Positions 54,876 to 64,000 of a stretch of 64,000 nt of DNA are shown here, in pieces (position 1 is the stretch's first letter; every line of letters starts with the position of its first letter). The notes beneath the pieces are model-generated. The model ran no database searches. It was not told where the DNA came from and saw only the letters and a program-made list of their open reading frames with translations. The translations under genes were made by a program, and so were the position numbers. This DNA comes from Pasteurellaceae bacterium Pebbles2. GTDB taxonomy: Bacteria > Pseudomonadota > Gammaproteobacteria > Enterobacterales > Pasteurellaceae. Location: the NCBI GenBank assembly GCA_023101505.1, contig LVZA01000001.1, positions 1,922,001 through 1,986,000 of the forward strand. The letters are read 5' to 3'.

Positions 54876-54917
54876 AAAACTGCGGTGTAAAAAGATGAAA
54901 TTTTACACCGCAGTTTT
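54876..54917. terminator. Variant uptake-signal terminator of cdd
   Basis: AAAACTGCGGTGTAAAA (54876-54892) pairs perfectly with TTTTACACCGCAGTTTT (54901-54917). Both arms carry CTGCGGT instead of GTGCGGT. Confidence 0.9.
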
Positions 54918-54932
54918 GTTTTTGGGGTTCAA

Positions 54933-55343
54933 TTAGTTTGAATTATTATCTGTAGCTTGTTGCTGTTCCATTTCTGCCAAAGCTAATTTTTCTTGCTTGC
55001 TGTGATAGAAGTAAAGGTAAATTAAGCCGAGTGGGGCAATTAAAATAGCAAAGAAATAGCAAAATGCCATTGTAAAAAACTTGGTGCTGAGCATAAAAAG
55101 AGAACTAACATAGAAAACATTGTTGCCCATAATATACTCTACGATACTTTCATAAACAAAGCGTGAATAAGGATAAAGGAATAGATTAATTGTGAAAAAA
55201 ATAATAGCGAGTATCTCACCACTTTTTAAATGTGTTACAGCTAAGAATATGTAAAAAGCATAGAGCATCAGCCCAAATAGAAATTGGCGGATATAATAAC
55301 TTGAAGACAAACCACCAAAGGTTTTACTAATGACTGGGTGCAT
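54933..55343 (-). CDS. Small membrane protein of unknown function
   Basis: A 136-aa protein with three or four hydrophobic segments (about residues 20-42, 45-62, 78-98 and 94-115) and a polar C-terminal tail rich in Glu, Gln and Asn. Low G+C and low-complexity composition. No domain recognised. It lies between the cdd terminator and dnaJ terminator, transcribed alone. Confidence 0.65.
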   Translation of the reverse strand: MHPVISKTFGGLSSSYYIRQFLFGLMLYAFYIFLAVTHLKSGEILAIIFFTINLFLYPYSRFVYESIVEYIMGNNVFYVSSLFMLSTKFFTMAFCYFFAILIAPLGLIYLYFYHSKQEKLALAEMEQQQATDNNSN

Positions 55344-55441
55344 AGGATTTCCTTAATAGGTTGAATGGATCAAAAAAATGATTTTGATAAATCTTCCCTA
55401 TTGTAAAAAAAAAAAATTTAAAGTCAATCCTGCAAATAAAA

Positions 55442-55479
55442 AAGTGCGGTCAAAAAATTTCATATTTTTAACCGCACTT
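55442..55479. terminator. Uptake-signal terminator after dnaJ
   Basis: AAGTGCGGT (55442-55450) and ACCGCACTT (55471-55479), with A5/T5 extension of the stem, just beyond the dnaJ stop on the minus strand. Confidence 0.85.
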
Positions 55480-55497
55480 ATGCGTTGATTTTATGGC

Positions 55498-56628
55498 TTA
55501 TTTGCCGAGGTTATCAAAGAATTTTTTCACGCCATTAAAGAAACTAGAATGTTTCGGGCGTTGGCTTTCTTGACCTTCTAGGCTTTCCTCCAATTTACGC
55601 AGCAATTCTTTTTGTTCTTCGGTGAGAGAAACAGGGGTTTCTACGGTAATTTTACAGATTAAATCTCCTGCATAACCTGAACGCATTGCTGCGATGCCTT
55701 TGCCTCTTAAGCGGAACATTTTGCCCGTTTGCGTACCTTCAGGGACTTTGAGTTTGGCTCGACCGTCGAGTGTAGGCACTTCAATTTCGCCACCGAGTGC
55801 AGCTTGGGTGAAGCTAATCGGCACTTCGCAATATAAATTATTGCCATCTCGCTCGAAAATAGGGTGATCTTGTACGTGAATAACCACATATAAATCGCCT
55901 GCTGGTGCACCGTTTTCGCCAGCCGCACCTTTGCCGCTTAAGCGTAATTGGTTGCCTGTGTCTACGCCAGCTGGGATTTTAACTGAAAGGCTTTCAGTTT
56001 TGTGTACTCGACCGTCGCCGTGGCATTTTTTACACGGTTTTTCGATTTTTTTCCCTGTGCCGTGGCAGTGTGGACAGTCGGTTTCGGTCATAAAGAAACC
56101 TTGCTGACGGCGTACTCGTCCACGTCCGTGGCAAGTTGAACAAGTTTCTACTTTTGAACCTTTTTCAGCCCCAGTGCCATTACATTCATCACAGTGAACA
56201 AGGGTGCGAATTTGAATGTCTTTGCTTACACCTCGCACCGCTTCTTCAAGGGTGATTTCAATGTCATAGCGTAAGTCATCGCCGCGCACCACACGTTGAC
56301 GGCTTGAGCCACCGCCGAACATTTCGCTGAAAATGTCTTCAAATCCACCGAAACCGCCGAAGCCACCGCCAAATCCGCCAGCACCGCCACCGAAACCGCC
56401 TTGCTCGAAAGCTGCGTGTCCGTATTGGTCGTAAGCCGCACGTTTTTCTTTATCGTTTAAGATTTCGTAGGCTTCGTTAATTTCTTTGAATTTTTCTTCG
56501 CTTTCTTTATCCCCTTTGGTTCTGTCGGGGTGATATTTCATCGCAAGGCGTTTATAGGCACGTTTGATTTCTTTTTCATCTGCACCTTTTTGAATGCCAA
56601 GGACTTCGTAGTAGTCTTTTTTTGCCAT
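55498..56628 (-). CDS. dnaJ: Chaperone protein DnaJ
   Basis: A 376-aa type I Hsp40. J domain (residues 1-70) with the HPD motif in [10 protein letters not shown], a Gly/Phe-rich region (about 74-110), four zinc-binding repeats [24 protein letters not shown] and CKKCHGDG (about 148-208) and the C-terminal substrate-binding domains. It stimulates DnaK ATPase. An extra gene and a MITE-like element separate it from dnaK, unlike the usual dnaK-dnaJ adjacency. Confidence 0.98.
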   Translation of the reverse strand: MAKKDYYEVLGIQKGADEKEIKRAYKRLAMKYHPDRTKGDKESEEKFKEINEAYEILNDKEKRAAYDQYGHAAFEQGGFGGGAGGFGGGFGGFGGFEDIFSEMFGGGSSRQRVVRGDDLRYDIEITLEEAVRGVSKDIQIRTLVHCDECNGTGAEKGSKVETCSTCHGRGRVRRQQGFFMTETDCPHCHGTGKKIEKPCKKCHGDGRVHKTESLSVKIPAGVDTGNQLRLSGKGAAGENGAPAGDLYVVIHVQDHPIFERDGNNLYCEVPISFTQAALGGEIEVPTLDGRAKLKVPEGTQTGKMFRLRGKGIAAMRSGYAGDLICKITVETPVSLTEEQKELLRKLEESLEGQESQRPKHSSFFNGVKKFFDNLGK

Positions 56629-56643
56629 TTTCTTTCTCTGTTA

Positions 56644-56779
56644 GCCCCCCTCAGTCCTTCGGACAGCTCCCCCTGCTAGCAGGGGGAGCGAATTTTTTCT
56701 TCTTTCACAGTAGGAAAGCGAATTCCTTATTTTCCCTCCCCTTGTTTACGGGGGAGGTGCCTGAAAGGCGGAGGGGGGC
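56644..56779. mobile_element. MITE-like palindromic element between dnaK and dnaJ
   Basis: A 136-bp non-coding element with perfect 9-bp terminal inverted repeats GCCCCCCTC/GAGGGGGGC. Inside are GTCC-TTC-GGAC, an 11-bp stem GCTCCCCCTGC/GCAGGGGGAGC, CCTCCCC/GGGGGAGG and GCCT-GAA-AGGC. GC-rich against its surroundings. No ORF. It resembles widespread small palindromic repeats found between genes; no target duplication is clear. Confidence 0.75.
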
Positions 56780-56788
56780 AAAATTAAA

Positions 56789-57160
56789 CTAACAATGCGG
56801 CATTATCGAAATAAAAATCTCAATTTTGCCATCAGAATGATGTTTTTCAAAATCTAACCAAAAACCACGTTTTAATAAGCCTTGTTGTGAGCGTTGACGG
56901 ATATATTTTAGCGTATCCGCACGCAAGGCTTTAGTCGTTTCAAAACACTCATAAAAGCGTGGGTCATCGATTACAATCGCCGTATTTTCATTCTCAACTT
57001 CGCTGGCAATACTCACATCATAAGTCCCTGTTAACCCATTTGCGTAGTTTTGATAAACTAAGTAAATAGGGGATTGTGAATATTCCGCTAATTCATCAGC
57101 TAAATCTTGTTCAAATTGCTGAGTGCGAATGGTTTTAATCGGGTAGAGTTTGAGTTCCAT
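56789..57160 (-). CDS. GyrI-like/effector-binding domain protein
   Basis: A 123-aa single-domain protein. The pattern IYLVYQNYANG..GTYDVSIASEVEN, then DDPRFYECFETTKALRADTLKYI, then RGFWLDFEKH..KIEIFISI follows the GyrI-like/AraC effector-binding fold (SBM-like duplicated beta-alpha-beta), as in E. coli YdeE or SbmC. No DNA-binding domain is present. The family binds small hydrophobic or toxic ligands. ATG 57160 follows AAGG; a longer frame from 57184 is less likely. Its place between dnaK and dnaJ suggests heat-shock co-expression, though a hairpin follows dnaK. Confidence 0.65.
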   Translation of the reverse strand: MELKLYPIKTIRTQQFEQDLADELAEYSQSPIYLVYQNYANGLTGTYDVSIASEVENENTAIVIDDPRFYECFETTKALRADTLKYIRQRSQQGLLKRGFWLDFEKHHSDGKIEIFISIMPHC

Positions 57161-57184
57161 TTTGAACGCCTTTTTATACACCAA

Positions 57185-57206
57185 AAGGGCGTATCGCTAC
57201 GCCCTT
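57185..57206 (-). terminator. Hairpin after dnaK
   Basis: AAGGGCGTA (57185-57193) pairs with TACGCCCTT (57198-57206) around TCGC. On the minus strand only TTTTGG-like sequence follows, so termination may be partial. The core resembles the palindrome at 47875-47893. Confidence 0.6.
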
Positions 57207-57226
57207 ATTATTAAGGTTTAAGATAA

Positions 57227-59134
57227 TTATTTATTATCTTTCACTTCTTCAAATTCAGCGTCAACTACATCGTCATTGCCGTTGTTGTTTTGCGTTTGTT
57301 GACCTGCTTCCGCTTGTGCCTGTGCTTGACCAGCTTGGATCAATTTTTCAGATGCTTGGATTAAGGCTTGGACTTTCGCATCGATTTCTTCTTTGCTTTC
57401 GCCTTTTGCTGCAGTTTCAAGTTCGCTTACCGCTTTTTCGATTGGTGCTTTGTCGTCTGCTGAAAGTTTGTCGCCCACTTCTTCAAGTTGTTTGCGAGTA
57501 GAGTGTACAAGGTGATCCGCTTGGTTGCGAGCTTGTACTAATTCTTCAAATTTGCGGTCTGCTTCAGCGTTTGCTTCTGCGTCGCGTACCATTTGTTGAA
57601 TTTCTTCATCGCTTAAGCCTGAAGAGGCTTTGATAGTGATTTTTTGTTCTTTATTTGTGCCTTTATCTTTCGCTGACACGTGAATGATACCGTCCGCGTC
57701 GATGTCGAATGTAACTTCAATTTGTGGCATACCGCGTGGAGCTGGGTTGATGCCTTCTAAATTGAATTGACCCAACGATTTGTTCGCAGACGCTTGTTTA
57801 CGTTCACCTTGTAATACGTGAATAGTTACCGCGCTTTGGTTATCTTCCGCTGTTGAGAACACTTGCGATTTTTTGGTTGGAATCGTGGTGTTTTTCTCAA
57901 TTAAGGTGGTCATCACGCCGCCCATTGTTTCGATACCTAATGATAATGGGGTAACGTCTAACAATAATACGTCGGTTACGTTGCCTGATAACACGCCGCC
58001 TTGAACCGCTGCGCCCACAGCCACTGCTTCGTCTGGGTTCACGTCTTTACGTGGTTCTTTGCCGAAGAATTCAGCTACTTTTTGTTGCACTAATGGCATA
58101 CGAGTTTGACCACCCACCAAAATCACGTCATCAATTTGTGATACGCTTAAGCCAGCATCGTTTAACGCCACTTTCACAGGTTCGATTGAACGAGCCACTA
58201 AATCTTCTACTAATGCTTCTAATTTTGCACGAGTTAATTTAATGTTTAAGTGTTTTGGACCTGTTGCATCAGCCGTGATATACGGAAGATTCACATCAGT
58301 TTGTTGTGCAGAAGAAAGTTCGATTTTCGCTTTTTCGCCTGCTTCTTTCAAACGTTGCATTGCTAACGGATCGTTGCGTAAATCCACGCCTTGTTCTTTT
58401 TTAAACTCGTCCACTAAATAGTTGATTACACGGTTATCGAAGTCTTCACCACCTAAGTGAGTATCACCGTTAGTTGCTAATACTTCAAAAGTTTTTTCGC
58501 CACCCACTTCATCAATTTCGATGATTGATAGGTCGAATGTACCACCACCTAAGTCGTAAACCGCAATAGTTTGGTTGCCTTTACCTTTGTCTAAGCCGTA
58601 AGCCAATGCCGCCGCTGTTGGTTCGTTGATGATACGTTTAACATCTAAACCTGCGATACGACCTGCGTCTTTCGTTGCTTGACGTTGTGCATCGTTGAAG
58701 TATGCTGGCACGGTGATTACTGCTTCAGTTACTGGCTCGCCTAAGAAATCTTCGGCAGTTTTTTTCATTTTTTTCAACACTTCCGCAGAGATTTGTGGTG
58801 GTGCTAATTTATCACCTTTCACATCAACCCACGCATCGCCGTTGTCTGCTTTCACGATTTGGAATGGCATAATGTTTACATCACGTTGCACTTCCTGATC
58901 TTCAAAACGACGACCAATTAAACGTTTGATTGCGAATAAGGTATTTTTCGGATTGGTAACCGCTTGGCGTTTTGCAGGTTGACCGACTAAAGTTTCGTTG
59001 TCATTAGTATAAGCAATGATCGATGGTGTTGTACGATCACCTTCTGCATTTTCGATAACGCGCGGTTTGTCGCCGTCCATTACGGCTACACAAGAGTTGG
59101 TTGTACCTAAGTCAATACCAATGATTTTTCCCAT
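57227..59134 (-). CDS. dnaK: Chaperone protein DnaK (Hsp70)
   Basis: A 635-aa Hsp70: N-terminal [17 protein letters not shown], phosphate loops [14 protein letters not shown] (about residue 194) and [12 protein letters not shown] (about 340), the substrate-binding domain (about 390-505) and the acidic C-terminal tail [14 protein letters not shown]. Preceded by a sigma-32-type promoter and an AGGAG site. Main heat-shock chaperone with DnaJ and GrpE (grpE is not in the window). Confidence 0.99.
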   Translation of the reverse strand: MGKIIGIDLGTTNSCVAVMDGDKPRVIENAEGDRTTPSIIAYTNDNETLVGQPAKRQAVTNPKNTLFAIKRLIGRRFEDQEVQRDVNIMPFQIVKADNGDAWVDVKGDKLAPPQISAEVLKKMKKTAEDFLGEPVTEAVITVPAYFNDAQRQATKDAGRIAGLDVKRIINEPTAAALAYGLDKGKGNQTIAVYDLGGGTFDLSIIEIDEVGGEKTFEVLATNGDTHLGGEDFDNRVINYLVDEFKKEQGVDLRNDPLAMQRLKEAGEKAKIELSSAQQTDVNLPYITADATGPKHLNIKLTRAKLEALVEDLVARSIEPVKVALNDAGLSVSQIDDVILVGGQTRMPLVQQKVAEFFGKEPRKDVNPDEAVAVGAAVQGGVLSGNVTDVLLLDVTPLSLGIETMGGVMTTLIEKNTTIPTKKSQVFSTAEDNQSAVTIHVLQGERKQASANKSLGQFNLEGINPAPRGMPQIEVTFDIDADGIIHVSAKDKGTNKEQKITIKASSGLSDEEIQQMVRDAEANAEADRKFEELVQARNQADHLVHSTRKQLEEVGDKLSADDKAPIEKAVSELETAAKGESKEEIDAKVQALIQASEKLIQAGQAQAQAEAGQQTQNNNGNDDVVDAEFEEVKDNK

Positions 59135-59202
59135 AATTTGTTTTCTCCTAGTTTAAATCTGTGTTGCAACTTTTCAGTTGCGTTCTAACTTGTTACATAA
59201 AA

Positions 59203-59227
59203 TGTGGATTGCATTTTCTTTTTCAAG
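59203..59227 (-). promoter_or_regulatory. Sigma-32-like heat-shock promoter of dnaK
   Basis: On the minus strand CTTGAA (59222-59227), 13-nt spacer and CCACATTT (starting 59208) match the sigma-32 consensus CTTGAAA-N13-17-CCCCATnT with one change in the -10. A short hairpin GCAAC/GTTGC lies in the leader. Confidence 0.75.
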
Positions 59228-59344
59228 TGCTATTTTAAAAAATTTTTGAAAATTTATTTAATCAAGCATAAAACGGCTTAAATTCACGAAAAAGTGCGGT
59301 GCAATTTTCAATGGTTTTATAAATAAGGCTAGATTTTTGAATTT

Positions 59345-62420
<3,076 letters not shown>

Positions 62421-62570
62421 GCGCATTTTAACTGAAAACTGCGGTGTATTTTTTGTGTGTATTCGGCTAAAAAAACGCCATAAAAAGCAAGAAATGATAC
62501 CGCAGTTTATGTTATTATCCTGTTTTGAATTTATTTCATTTATGTAAAATCTAGTTTGGGGGTCAAATTT

Positions 62571-63998
62571 ATGAAAAAATCCACTTTAGCTCTTGGGGTT
62601 ATTGTCGCACTAGGCGCTGCTTGGACTGGCGGAGCGTGGTACACTGGTAAAACTATCGAAGCTGAAAATTTACAACTATTTGAACAAATTAATCAGCAAC
62701 ACGCTGGTGTCGTGCAAATTAAAAATATGCAATTTGAGCGTGGTGTGTTTAGCTCCCAATATCATTACGATTTAATTATTGGCGATGATGAAACTGGGTT
62801 AGTTGTGCCATTAGAGGGAACAATGTATCACGGGCCGTTGCCGTTAAATCAAGTGGCTAAATTTAATTTAGCACCTGCGGCATTATCTGCGACCGTGCAA
62901 TTAACACAAAATGATAAAACCGCTGATTTATTTGCTTTGACTAATGGTAAAAATCCGCTGGATCTGACTAGCACCGTATCTTATTCGCAACAAATTACTG
63001 CCGACGGAAAAATTGCAGCAGGCAAATTTAAAACTGATGAAGTTGAAGCAAATTGGAGTGATGTATCGGTTAGTTTAGATACGAATAAAGGGGGGATTGG
63101 CGAAATTAAATTTGATACGGACCAATTAAATTATTTGCTATCAGGCAAAGCATTGCAAACCGTCGGAAAAAACGAAGATCCTGATTTAAAATCAATGTGG
63201 ATTGAATTGAGCAAATTAAAATTCCATTCTGATTTAGCGACCACTGAGCTTGAAAATATTTTTACAGGATTTATCAAACTTGGTGCAGACAAATTAAATT
63301 ATCGCTATGACTATTCGAATAACAATGGCTTATCAAATCTTGAATTTAAAGATGTGATGTTTGATTACCAAGCTAAAAAAGAAAATAATTGGTTAAATTA
63401 CACACTAAATGCGAATGCCGTTTCAGCGGTAAATCAGAAACCTTTAGGTGATCTGAAATTAGCCTTGCAAGCAAATCATTTAAATGCACAACAAGTGAAC
63501 AATTTAGTCGCAGCATCAAAAGCTGGACGACACGCAGAATTTGACCATTTAATGGCAGAATTGTTAAAAAATCAACCGCACTTTGTGGTTAATCCGTTAA
63601 GTTTTAGCAATGAAAAAGGCAAAGCCACAGCAGATTTGAACATTGAATTGTTAGACTACGATATAGAAAAACTCACTAAAGGCAAAGTTTCAGATGTATT
63701 TAAGCAATTCAACCTTAATGTTTCAGCAGATAAAGCGGCTTTAACAGAATCACTTTCTGTTATTACTCAAGCCGTCGCCAAAACCACAAAAGAAGTTGCT
63801 GATCAAGGCGCAGAACATCAAGTTGAAAGTTGGACGAAAGATTTGAAACAACAAGGCATTACCACCGAAAAAGACGGCGTGCTTTCATTAAATCTCTCCC
63901 TCGCCGAAAAAAATATCAACTTCAACGGCAACACAATCCCCGAAGAATACATCGGAATGCTTCTTCTTGGCGTAATGATGCAGGGTGTGGGGCAGTAA
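62571..63998 (+). CDS. DUF945 (YdgA-like) family protein
   Basis: A 475-aa protein starting with a signal or anchor helix (MKKSTLALGVIVALGAAWTG), then the conserved YTGKTIE segment and a long beta-rich body with YHGPLPL near residue 90, a DUF945 hallmark. YdgA/YihF proteins are periplasmic or inner-membrane-anchored; their function is not established. ATG 62571 is preferred to the TTG at 62556 because it starts the hydrophobic leader and follows GGGGGT. The gene is complete: TAA lies three bases before the window end. Confidence 0.87.
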   Translation: MKKSTLALGVIVALGAAWTGGAWYTGKTIEAENLQLFEQINQQHAGVVQIKNMQFERGVFSSQYHYDLIIGDDETGLVVPLEGTMYHGPLPLNQVAKFNLAPAALSATVQLTQNDKTADLFALTNGKNPLDLTSTVSYSQQITADGKIAAGKFKTDEVEANWSDVSVSLDTNKGGIGEIKFDTDQLNYLLSGKALQTVGKNEDPDLKSMWIELSKLKFHSDLATTELENIFTGFIKLGADKLNYRYDYSNNNGLSNLEFKDVMFDYQAKKENNWLNYTLNANAVSAVNQKPLGDLKLALQANHLNAQQVNNLVAASKAGRHAEFDHLMAELLKNQPHFVVNPLSFSNEKGKATADLNIELLDYDIEKLTKGKVSDVFKQFNLNVSADKAALTESLSVITQAVAKTTKEVADQGAEHQVESWTKDLKQQGITTEKDGVLSLNLSLAEKNINFNGNTIPEEYIGMLLLGVMMQGVGQ

Positions 63999-64000
63999 AT

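Overview
The window looks like the chromosome of a Pasteurellaceae bacterium of the Haemophilus/Aggregatibacter type. DNA uptake signal sequences with the core AAGTGCGGT recur throughout and are often paired head to head as hairpins between genes. Proteins and local gene orders (galE-ampG, rnfABCDGE-nth, prfA-RDD-prmC-sirB1-kdsA, purEK, kdsD-kdsC, ribE beside a norM-type MATE gene) resemble Haemophilus influenzae. The DNA is AT-rich. No tRNA genes, rRNA genes, prophage or CRISPR array were seen.

Layout. 1-5.8 kb: truncated tehB, fumC, a patatin-like lipase, ampG, galE. 5.9-7.4 kb: an ECF sigma factor with a ZAS anti-sigma factor, divergent from a periplasmic methionine-rich MxKDx-repeat protein and a small lipoprotein, resembling a hypochlorite/oxidative-stress module. 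7.5-8.9 kb: a purine permease behind a PurR box. 8.9-9.8 kb: gene-poor DNA with a frameshifted transposase fossil. 10-15.8 kb: a TonB-dependent receptor with a Fur-like box, a YddA-type ABC transporter and ycaO. 16-19.8 kb: 4.5S RNA, MATE pump, ribE, DUF1007 and a NicO-type metal transporter. 19.9-26.5 kb: rnfABCDGE-nth. 26.7-30.8 kb: translation termination and Kdo genes. 31-36.6 kb: aspC, purEK, trpBA. 36.8-44.6 kb: an eight-gene FTR1/P19 iron-uptake operon. 44.7-46.4 kb: modE and modA around a ModE operator. 46.8-53 kb: an unknown gene, zapG, rplM-rpsI, a YwiC-like protein, RidA, kdsCD and RNase P RNA. 53-64 kb: a sugar-efflux MFS gene, cdd, dnaK-dnaJ with an inserted gene and a MITE-like element, lacZ, and a DUF945 protein.

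The most interesting material is non-coding. Three intergenic regions each contain a regulator site, a sigma-70-like promoter and an intrinsic terminator at mutually consistent spacings. They predict a Fur-repressed sRNA of about 69 nt after kdsA, a CRP-activated sRNA of about 79 nt after modA (CRP centre at -61), and an FNR-activated sRNA of about 100 nt after rpsI. Between purE and trpA lie two inverted copies of a structured repeat of about 190 nt. Their stems differ by compensatory changes while a 20-nt loop is almost identical, which suggests selection on RNA or single-stranded DNA folding.

Operators fit the neighbouring pathways: PurR boxes before the purine permease and purEK, a TrpR operator before trpBA, a ModE operator between modE and modA, and a sigma-32-like promoter before dnaK. 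All calls come from reading the sequence; no database search was run.
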